From the NCBI RefSeq assembly GCF_025961475.1, contig NZ_JAOQNS010000001.1:310001-374000 (forward strand): a stretch of DNA of 64,000 bases, given 5' to 3'. The stretch's first letter is position 1. Every line of letters starts with the position of its first letter. The stretch comes from Rhodobium gokarnense. GTDB lineage: Bacteria > Pseudomonadota > Alphaproteobacteria > Rhizobiales > Rhodobiaceae. Shown here piece by piece: positions 34,974 to 45,873 of the stretch. The notes below the pieces were generated by a model. It was not told where the DNA came from. It ran no database searches and saw only the letters and a list, made by a program, of their open reading frames with translations. The translations under genes and the position numbers were made by a program.

Positions 34974-34995
34974 CGCCCGGCATTGATGCCGGGCG
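34974..34995. terminator. Hairpin between convergent operons
   Basis: CGCCCGGC and GCCGGGCG form an eight-base-pair stem around ATTGAT in the 33-base gap between the betaine ATPase stop and the convergent rpiR stop. There is no T-tract, so it may act as a weak bidirectional terminator only. Confidence 0.5.
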
Positions 34996-35000
34996 AGCGT

Positions 35001-35906
35001 TCAATCGAAGTCGTGCAGGTCCTCGTGCAGGCCCTCGATGCGCTGCAGGCGGGCCCGCGCCTTGGCGCCGAGCCGGTTGAAGACGGCGACGGCGAGGAAG
35101 TGCAGCAGCGACATTGCCGAAGCGTAGCGGTCGAAGACGTCGCGGCCGCGCACCGCGCAGGGGATCGTCCAGGTCGCGTGCGGGGAGGGCTTTGCCGTCC
35201 TGTCGGTGATGTAGAGCAGCTTCGCGCCCGCCTTGCCGGCGGCGGCCATTGCCTGGCGCATCTCGTCGACCCGGCGGCGAAAGCCGAGGACGATGAGGAC
35301 GTCGTCCGGGGTCAGACCGGCGATCTCCTCGGCCAGCGTCTCGCCGGGCGAGGGCAGGAGATAGACCTCGTCGCGGCCGATCAGGAACTGCTGGCGGGCA
35401 TAGCCGGCGAGATAGTGGCCGTTGCGGTAGCCGAGGAAGAACACCCGGCGGGCACGGCAGATAGCGCCGACGATCTCCGCAAAGACGTCTGACTGCAGGG
35501 TCTCCAGCGTCAGCGTGATGTTGCGGGTGTCCTGGTCGATCTGGGTCTGGACGCGGCTGCCGAAGCTGTCGGCCGGCGCCTCGCGCGACAACAGGTAGAG
35601 GGGCGAGCCCCAGGTCTGGCCGTCGCGGGCGGCGCGGCGCGCCTCCTCGAAACTCGCAAAGCCGAGACGGCGCACCAGTCGCGTCACCGCGGCCTTGGAG
35701 CCGCCGGAGAGGCTCGCCAGTTCCGTCGCGCTGTAGGCGGCGACCTCGCCAGGGGATTCCAGGATCAGGTCGGCAATCCGCCGCTCGCTTTCCGGCAGGT
35801 CTTCATAGTGGGCGCGGATGCGGCCTTCCAGCGACGAGGTCACCGGCGCCATCGGATCGGGGCCCGATCCGTTGTCGTCGTCAAAACCTGTGCGTGTATC
35901 GGACAT
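35001..35906 (-). CDS. RpiR-family regulator (HTH + SIS)
   Basis: Regulator of 301 residues. An N-terminal RpiR-type helix-turn-helix spans about residues 28-105 (ESERRIADLILESPGEVAAY, GGSKAAVTRLVRRLGFASF). A SIS sugar-phosphate-type domain follows at about 140-270 (RVFFLGYRNGHYLAGYARQQ, DVLIVLGFRRRVDEMRQAM). The divergent neighbour is the second TRAP importer and its amino acid operon, so the ligand may be a catabolite of that pathway rather than a sugar phosphate. An inverted repeat lies in the shared 144-base promoter region. Confidence 0.88.
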   Translation of the reverse strand: MSDTRTGFDDDNGSGPDPMAPVTSSLEGRIRAHYEDLPESERRIADLILESPGEVAAYSATELASLSGGSKAAVTRLVRRLGFASFEEARRAARDGQTWGSPLYLLSREAPADSFGSRVQTQIDQDTRNITLTLETLQSDVFAEIVGAICRARRVFFLGYRNGHYLAGYARQQFLIGRDEVYLLPSPGETLAEEIAGLTPDDVLIVLGFRRRVDEMRQAMAAAGKAGAKLLYITDRTAKPSPHATWTIPCAVRGRDVFDRYASAMSLLHFLAVAVFNRLGAKARARLQRIEGLHEDLHDFD

Positions 35907-35975
35907 GATCGATTCCCGCTGGCGTTCCGACTCGTTAGACTATACTAAAATTCCAGTTTCAAAAGCCCTTGACGA

Positions 35976-35995
35976 TCTGAAATTTCGGTTTCAGA
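35976..35995. promoter_or_regulatory. Candidate RpiR operator overlapping a promoter
   Basis: TCTGAAATTTCGGTTTCAGA is a 7-base inverted repeat with a six-base spacer between rpiR and the TRAP operon. TTGACG at 35969 could be a -35 box, which would place the dyad across the -10 region. An additional CAGTTTCAAAA half-site lies at about 35954. Confidence 0.5.
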
Positions 35996-36050
35996 GTAGT
36001 GGCAACGATAAAACACACCGCCACATCCAATCGCCGAAGAGGGGCATCCT

Positions 36051-36569
36051 TTGCAGGATCTGGCACGGCATGCGATCGGCCTCAGCCGGCGGCTCAACTG
36101 GTTCGTCGAACGGCTCTGCGTCGGCCTTCTCATCCTCCTCGTCCTCGATGTCTGGCTCGGCGTGCTGGTGCGCTACGTGCTGCCGTCGAACTGGACCTTC
36201 ACCGAGGAACTGGCCCGCTACCTGATGATCTGGATGGCGTTGCTCGCCGTCTCCAGCGGCATCTCGCACCGCGAGCATATCGGCATGCTGGTCATCTTCG
36301 AGCGCTTTCCGCCGCTCGCCCGCAAGCTCCTCGCCATTGCCTTCGACGTCATCGCCTTCGTCTTCTTCGCCGTCATCTTCATCTACGGCATCGGCTTTGT
36401 GGAGCGCGGCTTCTCGCGGCTCACCATGATCTACGAGATGCCGAAGGCCTATCCGTTCATCGGCGTGCCGCTTGCTGCCGGGCTCGCCTGCATCCAGCTC
36501 TGCCTTGTCGCCGTCCACGACTTCTTTGCGTCCGATGTCCATGCGGCCGCCGACCGGGCGGAGATCTGA
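36051..36569 (+). CDS. TRAP transporter small permease subunit (DctQ type), second system
   Basis: Four-helix TRAP membrane subunit, 172 residues. Hydrophobic segments start at about residues 18, 52, 95 and 135, and the family motif LGVLVRYVLPSNWTFTEELA lies at about 36-55. The GTG/ATG choice is not critical: GCAGGATCTG at 36051 begins with TTG, so the true start may be a few codons away. It is followed two bases after its stop by the large subunit. Gene order is Q-M-P, unlike the P-Q-M order of the sugar-acid TRAP system. Confidence 0.85.
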   Translation: MQDLARHAIGLSRRLNWFVERLCVGLLILLVLDVWLGVLVRYVLPSNWTFTEELARYLMIWMALLAVSSGISHREHIGMLVIFERFPPLARKLLAIAFDVIAFVFFAVIFIYGIGFVERGFSRLTMIYEMPKAYPFIGVPLAAGLACIQLCLVAVHDFFASDVHAAADRAEI

Positions 36570-36571
36570 TC

Positions 36572-37852
36572 ATGCTGGTCGTTGCCGCAACCTTCTTCAT
36601 CCTCCTCTTCCTCGGCATGCCGGTCGGCTTCGTGCTCGGCGTTGCCGGCCTCGTCGGCATCTTCGAGATGGGCGGCGGGCGCTTCCTGATGATGGCGCCG
36701 GACCGCATGTTCGCAGGGCTCGACCTGTTCCCGTTCCTCGCCATGCCGTTCTTCATCCTGGCCGGCGAGATCATGAACCGCTCCGGCATCACCATGCACC
36801 TGGTGCGCTTTGCCGATGCGCTGGTCGGCTGGCTGCGCGGCGGGGCGGCCCATTCCAACATGGTCGCCTCGGTGATGTTCGCCGGCATCACGGGCGCCGC
36901 CACCGCCGATGCCGCCGCCTTCGGCAACACGCTGGTGCCGGCGATGGTCAAGCAGGGCTACACCAAGCCCTTCGCCTGCGCGGTCACGGCCGCCGGCTCG
37001 ATCATCGGCCCGACCATCCCGCCCTCCACGCTGATGGTCATCTACGGCTCGATCATGGGCGTTTCGATCGCCGGCCTGTTCGCCGCCGGCATCGTCCCCG
37101 GCCTCCTCATCTGCGCCATCTGCATGGCGATCATCGCCGCGCTGGGCAAGCGCCTCAACCTGCCGAAGCGCGAGGGCGGGCCGCAGCTCCTGCCGATCCT
37201 TCGCGCCTTCAAGGAGAGCTTCCTGGCGCTGGTGCTGCCGATCTTCATCCTCGGCTCGATCCTCGGCGGCATCGCGACGCCGACGGAGGCCGCCTCCATC
37301 GCCGTCTTCTACGCGCTCATCGTCGGCGGCCTCGTCTATCGCGGGCTGACCTGGCACGACCTCTACGACATGTGCGTCCGGACCACCCGGATCACCGGCG
37401 TCATCTTCCTGATCATCGCCTCGGCCTCGATCCTTGGCTGGTGGATGACCTTCAACCAGATCCCCCAAGCCGTCGCCGAGGGGTTTCTGGTGCTCTCCAA
37501 CGATCCCAACATGATCATCGGCATGATCATCGCGCTCTTGCTGTTCATCGGCCTCTTCATGGACATCAACGCGACGCTGATCATCCTTGCACCCGTCCTG
37601 GCGCCGCTGACGGCGGAGATCGGCATGGACCCGGTGCATGCCGGCATCATGATCATCCTCGCCCTCAACATCTCGCTGATGACGCCGCCGGTCGGCGCCT
37701 GCCTGTTCGTTCTCGCCTCCGTCACCAAGGAGAAGATCGAGAACATCGCCAAGGCGCTGTGGCCGTTCCTCATCGGCGAGGTGCTGGTGCTTTTCATCAT
37801 CGCCTACTGGGAGGGTCTGACGCTGGCCGTTCCCAGATGGCTGGGGCTCTAG
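36572..37852 (+). CDS. TRAP transporter large permease subunit (DctM type), second system
   Basis: Large TRAP subunit of 426 residues with about twelve hydrophobic segments. Typical family stretches are DLFPFLAMPFFILAGEIMNR, VTAAGSIIGPTIPPSTLMVI and LFMDINATLIILAPVLAPLT. The ATG at 36572 follows directly on the DctQ stop; the frame extending upstream is a shadow. It would import the substrate of the dpaL/carbamoylase operon with an ion gradient. Confidence 0.9.
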   Translation: MLVVAATFFILLFLGMPVGFVLGVAGLVGIFEMGGGRFLMMAPDRMFAGLDLFPFLAMPFFILAGEIMNRSGITMHLVRFADALVGWLRGGAAHSNMVASVMFAGITGAATADAAAFGNTLVPAMVKQGYTKPFACAVTAAGSIIGPTIPPSTLMVIYGSIMGVSIAGLFAAGIVPGLLICAICMAIIAALGKRLNLPKREGGPQLLPILRAFKESFLALVLPIFILGSILGGIATPTEAASIAVFYALIVGGLVYRGLTWHDLYDMCVRTTRITGVIFLIIASASILGWWMTFNQIPQAVAEGFLVLSNDPNMIIGMIIALLLFIGLFMDINATLIILAPVLAPLTAEIGMDPVHAGIMIILALNISLMTPPVGACLFVLASVTKEKIENIAKALWPFLIGEVLVLFIIAYWEGLTLAVPRWLGL

Positions 37853-37920
37853 CCCCGTCCTCCAGCCGCTGTGTCGTCGGCGGCGCCGCCTCCACCCGCA
37901 AACCCGAAAGAGGTAACAAC

Positions 37921-38961
37921 ATGAGTATCTTCCAGAAAATTGCGACTGCCGCCACGACGGCCGTCGCAGCCGCGTCGATCGCCGGCAGCGCGCTTGCCGC
38001 CGACATCACCATCCGCGTCGGACATCTCAACCCGGCCGATCCGTTCGAGAGCCATTCCGGCGCCATGGCGGCGATCTTCAAGTCGCTGGTGGAGTCAGCC
38101 TCCGGCGGCGACATCGAGGTCAAGATCTATCCCAACGGCCAGCTCGGCAAGGACAACGAGGTCATCCAGCAGGTCCGTGACGGCATCGTGGAATCGACCA
38201 TCTCGTCGGCCGGCGGCATCGCCCAGCACTATCCGCTGGTCGGCATCTTCGACATCCCGTTCGCCTTCCCGAACATCGCGGTGGCCAGCCGGGTGATGGA
38301 CCAGCGCAGCGAGTTCGGCAAGAAGTTCTGCGCCGACCTTGAGGCCAAGACCGGCCTGAAGGTGCTCGGCATGATCGATTCCGGCGGCTTCTTCGCCTTC
38401 ACCAACTCCAAGCGGCCGATCAAGACCGTGGAGGACATGGACGGCCTGAAGATCCGCACCATGACGCTGCCGACCCATAAGGCGATGGTCGACTCGCTCG
38501 GCGCGCAGGCGACCCCGCTGCCCTGGGCCGAGGTCTACACCTCGCTGCAGACCGGCGTTGCCGACGGCGAGATGAACCCGATCCCGATCATCGCCTTTGC
38601 CAAGTTCGACGAGGTCCAGAAGTACCTGTCGATCACCAACCACGTGATCACCCCCTACATCTGGACCATGAACAAGGACTTCTACGAGAGCCTCAGCCCG
38701 GAACATCAGAAGATCGTCGACTGGGCCTCGGAAGTGGCGACGGAATCCGGCCGCGGCGTCTCGCGCGTCATCGAGGCCTCCGACCGCGGCCTGCCGAAGC
38801 TCGCCAAGAACATGGAAGTCAATGTCGTCACGCCGGAAGAGCAGAAGAAGTTCGCCGCCGCGGCGCAGCCGGCGGTGCGCAAGCTGATCGCCGAAAAGCT
38901 CGGTGCCGAGGGTACCGAGATGCTGGACGCGATGATGGAGGCCATTGAAAAGGCGGAATAA
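37921..38961 (+). CDS. TRAP transporter solute-binding protein (DctP type), second system
   Basis: Periplasmic binding protein of 346 residues with a signal peptide to about residue 27 (IAGSALAADITIRVG). The DctP signature is well kept: MDGLKIRTMTLPTHKAMVDS with the carboxylate-binding Arg, then LPWAEVYTSLQTGVADGEMN. AAAGAGGT precedes the ATG. The next genes handle N-carbamoyl and diamino acids, so the ligand is probably an amino acid derivative with a free carboxylate. A strong hairpin follows its stop. Confidence 0.9.
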   Translation: MSIFQKIATAATTAVAAASIAGSALAADITIRVGHLNPADPFESHSGAMAAIFKSLVESASGGDIEVKIYPNGQLGKDNEVIQQVRDGIVESTISSAGGIAQHYPLVGIFDIPFAFPNIAVASRVMDQRSEFGKKFCADLEAKTGLKVLGMIDSGGFFAFTNSKRPIKTVEDMDGLKIRTMTLPTHKAMVDSLGAQATPLPWAEVYTSLQTGVADGEMNPIPIIAFAKFDEVQKYLSITNHVITPYIWTMNKDFYESLSPEHQKIVDWASEVATESGRGVSRVIEASDRGLPKLAKNMEVNVVTPEEQKKFAAAAQPAVRKLIAEKLGAEGTEMLDAMMEAIEKAE

Positions 38962-38976
38962 CGCTTCTGCCGCCCG

Positions 38977-39014
38977 GACGGGACCGGGGGGCGGCGCCCC
39001 CGGTCCCGTCTTCT
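38977..39014 (+). terminator. Hairpin after the TRAP binding-protein gene
   Basis: GACGGGACCGGGGG and CCCCCGGTCCCGTC form a 14-base-pair stem with a six-base loop, followed by TTCT. Placed 15 bases after the binding-protein stop and about 60 before dpaL, it could stabilise the upstream message or partly terminate transcription. Confidence 0.65.
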
Positions 39015-39072
39015 CCCGAACGCTCGAAATCTCCAAACGTCAAACGCCAAAAAAACAGAAAAACCAGCTCCC

Positions 39073-40284
39073 ATGACACTTGCCTTTCCCCAGCTCCCCT
39101 TCGAGCTGATCGACAACCCAGCCGCGGACCCGGATGCGGCCTATGGCGACCGCCAGGCCGCCGTGCTCAATGCCGAGGGCCTGGCCGAGGCGCGGCGCTG
39201 CATCACGGCCTGGCCCGGCTACGCGCCGACGCCGCTGATCGACCTTGCCGGCCTTGCCCGTGACCTCGGCATCGCGAGCCTCTCCTACAAGCAGGAAGGC
39301 GCGCGCTTCGGCCTCAAGAGCTTCAAGCCGCTCGGCGGTGCCTTTGCCGTGGAGCGCTGCCTGGTCCGCGCGGTTGCCGAGGCGACTGGCGAAGAAGACA
39401 TCGATCCGGCCCGCATCCTCGACGGGACCCATGCCGACATCGTCTCCAGGGTCACCGTGACGGCGGCGACCGACGGCAATCACGGGCGCTCGGTCGCCTG
39501 GGGCTCCCGCATGTTCGGCTGCCGCTGCGTCATTTTCATCAACGAGGCGGTCTCGGCCGCCCGCGAGGCGGCCATCGCCGATTTCGGCGCCGAAGTGCGG
39601 CGCCTGAAGGGCAGTTATGACGATGCCGTGCGCCATGCCTTCAAGACCGCGCGCGAGGAGGGCTGGACCGTCATTCCCGATACCAGCGACGGCGACATCG
39701 TTGAAGCGCCGCGCGACGTCATGCAGGGCTATGCGCTGCTTGCCGACGAACTCTTCGATCAGCTCGACGTGGCCCCGACCCATCTCTTCCTGCAGGCCGG
39801 CGTCGGCGGCATGGCGGCCGCGGTCGCCGCCGAATTCTGGCGGCGTTCCGGCGCCGCCCGGCCGATGACGATCCTCGTCGAGCCAAAGCAGGCCGCGTGC
39901 TGGTTCAAGAGCCTTCAGGCAGGAACGCCGACGCCGGTCACCGGCGATATCGACTCCTTCATGGGCGGGCTTTCCTGCGGCGAGTGCTCGATGCTTGCCT
40001 GGGCGATCCTGCAGCCGGGCGCCCATGCGGCGATGATCGTCGACGACGCGGCGGCGAAAGAAACCATGCGGCTCCTCGCCGAGGGCGATCCGCCGGTGGT
40101 CGGCGGGGAATCCGGCGTTGCCGGCCTTGCCGCGCTGATCACGGCGGCAACCGATCCCGCCGCCCGCGAAAAGCTCAAGCTCGATGCGACCTCCCGCGTC
40201 GTCGTCATCGGCAGCGAGGGGGCCGTCGACGAGGCGGTCTACCGCGAGGTGGTCGGCACACCTTCCCATGAGGTGGCGGCATGA
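39073..40284 (+). CDS. dpaL: Diaminopropionate ammonia-lyase
   Basis: Fold-type II PLP enzyme of 403 residues, splitting 2,3-diaminopropionate (either enantiomer in the E. coli enzyme YgeX) into pyruvate and two ammonia. The PLP lysine lies in EGARFGLKSFKPLGG (about residue 78), followed by TAATDGNHGRSVAWGSRMFG with the conserved Asp, and VIPDTSDGDIVEAPRDVMQG. Family length is close to 400. It overlaps the M20 hydrolase by four bases. E. coli ygeX also sits beside carbamoyl and hydantoin-type genes, so the neighbourhood theme is shared though the genes differ. Confidence 0.9.
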   Translation: MTLAFPQLPFELIDNPAADPDAAYGDRQAAVLNAEGLAEARRCITAWPGYAPTPLIDLAGLARDLGIASLSYKQEGARFGLKSFKPLGGAFAVERCLVRAVAEATGEEDIDPARILDGTHADIVSRVTVTAATDGNHGRSVAWGSRMFGCRCVIFINEAVSAAREAAIADFGAEVRRLKGSYDDAVRHAFKTAREEGWTVIPDTSDGDIVEAPRDVMQGYALLADELFDQLDVAPTHLFLQAGVGGMAAAVAAEFWRRSGAARPMTILVEPKQAACWFKSLQAGTPTPVTGDIDSFMGGLSCGECSMLAWAILQPGAHAAMIVDDAAAKETMRLLAEGDPPVVGGESGVAGLAALITAATDPAAREKLKLDATSRVVVIGSEGAVDEAVYREVVGTPSHEVAA

Positions 40285-41513
40285 TTACCAACCACAGGAT
40301 CGATCTCGACCGGCTGATGGGCCGGATCAAGGCCCTCGGCAAGATCGGCGCGCTCGACGGCGGCGGGGTCTGCCGGCTGGCGCTCAGCGATGCCGACAAG
40401 GCGGGCCGCGACCTCGTCAGCGGCTGGATGCGCGAGGCCGGGCTCGACGTTACCGTCGATGCCATCGGCAACGTCGTCGGCGTGCGAAAGGGCGAGACGG
40501 ACGGGCCGATGGTGCTCGTCGGCTCGCATATCGATACGGTGGCGACCGGCGGGCTCTATGACGGCAATCTCGGCGTCCTTGCCGGGCTGGAAGTCATCGA
40601 CGTCCTCAACGATCTCGGCCTCACCACCCACCATCCCGTCGGGGTCGCCTTCTTCACCAACGAGGAGGGCGCGCGGTTTGCGCCCGACATGATGGGCAGC
40701 GGCGTGCACCAGGGATCGCTCTCTCTCGACACCTGCCTCGCCACCGCCGGCATCGACGGCGCGACCGTCGGCGAGGAACTTCGTCGCATCGGCTATGCCG
40801 GCGAGACGCCGGTCGGCTCGCTCACCCCCCGCGCGTATTTCGAACTCCATGTGGAGCAGGGGCCGGTGCTGGAGGAGGCGGGCATCGCCATCGGCGCCGT
40901 CACCGGGGTGCAGGGCATCTCCTGGACGGAGTACACCATCACCGGCGTGTCCAACCATGCCGGCACCACGCCGATGCGGCTGCGCCATGACGCCGGCTAT
41001 GTGGCCGCCGAGATCGCCGTCGAAGCGCGCCGGATCGCCCGCGAATTCGGCGGCGACCAGGTGGCGACCTGCGGTGCCATCGAACTCGATCCGGGCCTTG
41101 TCAACGTCATCGCCCGCTCCGCCCGCATCACCGTCGACCTGCGCAACACCGACGATCTCCTGCTGAGGGAGGCCGAAGCGCGGATGGCGGAACGGGTCGG
41201 CGAACTGGAAAAGAGCGAGGGCGTGACGATCGCCGTTCGCAGCCTTGCCCGCTTCGCGCCGGTCGCCTTCGACGAGGCGTTCGTGTCGCTGGTCGCGGAA
41301 ACGGCGCAAAAGCTCGGCCATTCGGCGATGCGCATGCCGTCCGGCGCCGGGCACGATGCGCAGATGTTTGCGCCGAACTGCCCGACGGCCATGGTGTTCG
41401 TGCCGTCGGCCGGCGGCATCAGCCACAATGTGGAAGAATACACCGCACCGGACGAGATCGCGGCGGGCGCCAATGTGCTCCTGCAGATGGTCCTGTCGGC
41501 GGCGGGGAGGTGA
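40281..41513 (+). CDS. M20-family Zn hydrolase (N-carbamoyl-L-amino acid hydrolase/allantoate amidohydrolase type)
   Basis: Zinc-dependent amidohydrolase of 410 residues. Metal-site motifs are GSHIDTVATGGLYDGNLGVL (residues 76-95), FFTNEEGARFAPDMMGS, FELHVEQGPVLEEAGI and SGAGHDAQMFAP; the dimerisation domain includes VSNHAGTTPMRLRHDA. Such enzymes hydrolyse the ureido carbon of N-carbamoyl-L-amino acids, ureidopropionate or allantoate to ammonia, CO2 and amine. Next to dpaL, a ureido derivative of diaminopropionate is an attractive substrate, but this is inference. It overlaps dpaL by four bases. Confidence 0.88.
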   Translation: MITNHRIDLDRLMGRIKALGKIGALDGGGVCRLALSDADKAGRDLVSGWMREAGLDVTVDAIGNVVGVRKGETDGPMVLVGSHIDTVATGGLYDGNLGVLAGLEVIDVLNDLGLTTHHPVGVAFFTNEEGARFAPDMMGSGVHQGSLSLDTCLATAGIDGATVGEELRRIGYAGETPVGSLTPRAYFELHVEQGPVLEEAGIAIGAVTGVQGISWTEYTITGVSNHAGTTPMRLRHDAGYVAAEIAVEARRIAREFGGDQVATCGAIELDPGLVNVIARSARITVDLRNTDDLLLREAEARMAERVGELEKSEGVTIAVRSLARFAPVAFDEAFVSLVAETAQKLGHSAMRMPSGAGHDAQMFAPNCPTAMVFVPSAGGISHNVEEYTAPDEIAAGANVLLQMVLSAAGR

Positions 41514-41517
41514 GGGC

Positions 41518-42446
41518 ATGTCCCGTATCGTAAACGTCGCCGCCGCCCAGATGGGCCCGATCGCCCTTGACGAGCCGCGCTCCTCCGCCGTCTCGCGGAT
41601 GATGGCGCTGCTGCGCCAAGCCAAGGACGAGCACGCGGATCTCGTCGTCTTTCCGGAGCTGGCGCTCACCACCTTCTTTCCGCGCTGGTACATGGTGACC
41701 GATGCCGAGATCGAGCGGTTCTTCGAACGCGGCATGCCGAACCCGGACGTCCAGCCGCTGTTTGACCTCGCCCGAGAGCTCCGGATCGGCTTCAATTTCG
41801 GCTATGCCGAACTGACGCCGGACGGGCAGCGCTTCAACACCGCGATCCTCGTCGACAAGGCGGGCCAGATCGTCGGCAAATACCGCAAGGTGCATCTGCC
41901 GGGGCATTTCGACAACGAGCCCTGGCGGCCGTTCCAGCACCTGGAAAAGCGCTATTTCGAGACCGGCAATCTGGGCTTTCCCGTGGTCGAAGCCTTCGGC
42001 GGCAAGGTCGGCATGTGCATCTGCAACGACCGGCGCTGGCCGGAGACCTATCGGGTGATGGGCCTGAAGGGCGCCGAGATGATCGTCCTCGGCTACAACA
42101 CGCCGCTGCACTATCCGCCGGCGCCGGAGCACGACCATCTGCAGGACTTCCACAACCGGCTCGTCATGCAGGCCGGGGCGTACCAGAACGGCACCTGGGT
42201 CGTCGGCGTTGCCAAGGCCGGCCGCGAGGAGGGCTGCGATCTCATCGGCGGTTCCTGCATCGTCGCGCCGACGGGCGAGGTGGTTGCCGAATGCGCGGGT
42301 CTTGAAGACGAGGTGGTCGTTGCCCTTTGCGACCTCGACCGCTGCCAGGAGATCAAGTCCAACGTCTTCAACTTCGCGCTCCACCGGGAGCCGGAAAACT
42401 ATCAACTGATCACCGCAGCCAAGGGCGCGGTCTCCGGAGACACCAA

Positions 42447-42450
<4 letters not shown>
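41518..42450 (+). CDS. N-carbamoyl-D-amino acid hydrolase (nitrilase superfamily)
   Basis: Nitrilase-fold amidohydrolase of 310 residues, closely resembling the Agrobacterium D-carbamoylase throughout ([45 protein letters not shown]). The catalytic triad is E47, K124 ([10 protein letters not shown]) and C169 (MCICNDRR). It releases a D-amino acid from its N-carbamoyl form. Together with the M20 hydrolase next door it would cover both stereoisomers. The ATG at 41518 follows GGTGAGG; it overlaps the downstream PLP enzyme by four bases. Confidence 0.92.
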
Positions 42451-43913
<1,463 letters not shown>

Positions 43914-43932
43914 TCGGGGTGGGTGCTATTTA

Positions 43933-43961
43933 TGCGTAGAACGGATGATGCGTTCTACGCA
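43933..43961. terminator. Perfect hairpin between convergent genes
   Basis: TGCGTAGAACG and CGTTCTACGCA are perfect 11-base arms around GATGATG, in the 68-base gap between the PLP enzyme and the convergent oxyR. No T-tract follows on either strand. The arm sequence is close to a block at 50953-50969, so it may be an operator or repeat rather than only a terminator. Confidence 0.55.
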
Positions 43962-43981
43962 GTGTTCGTACTACGGTTCCT

Positions 43982-44893
43982 TTAGGCTGTGGCTTCGGTT
44001 TGTTCGGCCGGCACAAGCTCTTTTGCCAGCAGGCGGAACTCGCAGGCGCGCAGGGAGGCCGCCCGCCAGATGAGGCCGATGCCGCGGGACGGCGCGCCCT
44101 CGAGGGGGCGCAGCACGATGTCGGTGCCCTCGGCGATATGGCCGTCGATGGCGAGTTGCGGCAAGAGGGTGACGCCGATGCCCGCCGCGATCATCTGCAC
44201 CAGCGTATAGAGGCTCGTCGACTCGAACTGGGAGCGGCGCCGGCGTTCGCCGATCTGGCAGGCCGAGAGCGCGTGGCCGCGCAGGCAGTGGCCGTCTTCC
44301 AGGAGCAGCAGCGGTTCGGCTTCGAGATCGTCCTGGGTGATGTGCGCCTTGTCGGCGAGGCGGTGGCCCGCCGGCACGGCGAGCCGGAACACGTCGTCGA
44401 ACAGCGGCTCAGTGACGAGGCCTTCCGTGTCATAGGGCAGGGCGATGATGGCGGCGTCGAGGTCGCCGCGCTTCAGCCGGGCGATCAGGTCGTCGGTCTG
44501 CTCCTCGCGCAGGAAGAGGCGCAGGTCCGGGAATTTCCGCCTCAGGTCCGGCAGCACCCGCGGCAACAGGTAGGGCCCGACGGTCGGAATGACGCCGAGG
44601 CGGAGATCGCCGGAGAGCGGTTTCTTCTCCGCCGCGGCGACCGCCATGATCTCCCCGGCATCCCTCAGCAGCGACCGGCTGCGGGCAGCGATTTCCCGGC
44701 CGAGCGGCGTCATCCGCACGCTGCGCCTGGTGCGTTCGGCGAGCGGGATGCCGAGCACCGTTTCCAGGTCCTTGATGCCGGCGCTCAGCGTCGACGGAGT
44801 GACGCTGCACTCTTCCGCCGCATGGCCGAAATGCTCCGTATCGGCTAGGGCGACGAGGTATTCGAGCTGCTTCAGGGTCGGCAGGATACGCAT
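43982..44893 (-). CDS. oxyR: Hydrogen peroxide-sensing regulator OxyR
   Basis: LysR-family peroxide sensor, 303 residues. The helix-turn-helix is in [20 protein letters not shown] and [20 protein letters not shown]. The redox pair is intact: C203 and C212 in [12 protein letters not shown], with the same nine-residue spacing as C199/C208 of E. coli OxyR. It is divergent from dps, a classic OxyR target, across a 129-base AT-rich gap that should hold both promoters and the OxyR site. Confidence 0.92.
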   Translation of the reverse strand: MRILPTLKQLEYLVALADTEHFGHAAEECSVTPSTLSAGIKDLETVLGIPLAERTRRSVRMTPLGREIAARSRSLLRDAGEIMAVAAAEKKPLSGDLRLGVIPTVGPYLLPRVLPDLRRKFPDLRLFLREEQTDDLIARLKRGDLDAAIIALPYDTEGLVTEPLFDDVFRLAVPAGHRLADKAHITQDDLEAEPLLLLEDGHCLRGHALSACQIGERRRRSQFESTSLYTLVQMIAAGIGVTLLPQLAIDGHIAEGTDIVLRPLEGAPSRGIGLIWRAASLRACEFRLLAKELVPAEQTEATA

Positions 44894-45022
44894 TCCGGGG
44901 GTCCTTCAGAATTCGGAAAAACCGAACACAAACTCCAGCATATATCGTTTCACTTTAGAAAATGCGAATACTATCTATCGATCAACGGCCAACGGGGCCG
45001 CAGACAGCAAAAGGAGCGCAAC

Positions 45023-45496
45023 ATGGAACAGACCATCGATATCGGCATCAAGACGGAAGACCGCACGGCCATCGCGGACGGCCTGGCGCGGCTGTTGGCC
45101 GACACCTACACCCTCTATCTGAAGACGCACAATTTCCACTGGAACGTCACCGGCCCGATGTTCAACACGCTGCACACCATGTTCGAGGAGCAGTACACGG
45201 AACTGGCGACGGCGGTCGACGAGATCGCGGAGCGCATTCGCGCCCTCGGCGTTGCCGCGCCGGGCTCCTACAAGCAGTTCGCGGACCTGACCTCGCTCAG
45301 CGAGGAGACCAGCGTGCCGGACGCCAAGGAGATGATCCGCCAGCTCGTCAAGGACCAGGAAGCGGTGGTGCGCACCGCGCGCAGCGTCTTCCCGACGGCA
45401 GAGGCCGCCAATGACGAGCCGACCGCCGATCTCCTGACCCAGCGCATGCAGATCCACGAAAAGACCGCGTGGATGCTGCGCTCCATGATCGCCTGA
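45023..45496 (+). CDS. dps: DNA-protecting ferritin-like protein Dps
   Basis: Dps subunit of 157 residues; twelve assemble into a shell that stores iron using H2O2 and shields DNA. The intersubunit ferroxidase site is visible as [20 protein letters not shown] followed by [12 protein letters not shown] Lys/Arg-rich DNA-binding tail is lacking; the N-terminus is only [24 protein letters not shown] precedes the ATG. Divergent pairing with oxyR suggests peroxide induction. Confidence 0.93.
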   Translation: MEQTIDIGIKTEDRTAIADGLARLLADTYTLYLKTHNFHWNVTGPMFNTLHTMFEEQYTELATAVDEIAERIRALGVAAPGSYKQFADLTSLSEETSVPDAKEMIRQLVKDQEAVVRTARSVFPTAEAANDEPTADLLTQRMQIHEKTAWMLRSMIA

Positions 45497-45703
45497 TCTC
45501 CACAGGAAAAAGCCCACGGCCCCCGAGCGCATTTTTTCCGGGGCCGACGGATCGGAGGGGATGCCTCGCGGACGTTTCGGGACAGCGCTCTCCCGGGGCC
45601 TCCGCCGCCACACCAGCGGCACGTCCCTTCCCTGCTGCCCGGAGCCCCCTCGCTCCGGGCAGCCTTCTTCAGCGGCTTGTCGGGTCTCTTGTCCGATGAG
45701 CGG

Positions 45704-45752
45704 AAAACGCCCGGCCGGACCTCCCCCTCCCCATCCGGCCGGGCGTTTTTTT
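45704..45752 (+). terminator. Strong intrinsic terminator in the dps-HAD gap
   Basis: ACGCCCGGCCGGA and TCCGGCCGGGCGT form a 13-base-pair stem with a C-rich loop, followed by seven T residues; AAAA precedes the stem, so it may work both ways. It lies about 210 bases after dps. The 45497-45703 stretch before it is GC-rich with a CTGCCCGGAG/CTCCGGGCAG hairpin and no credible gene, and may be a long dps 3' UTR or a small RNA. Confidence 0.75.
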
Positions 45753-45873
45753 GCTGCCGAAAATCCATTCAAGGCGGGCGCCGACCTTGGCGCGGCGGGT
45801 GCGGCGCCATATGTTGGGGCCGTGGCGGTCGTCCTCCTCCCACTCTTCCTTCCGGCCGCCGACGGAGATTTCC

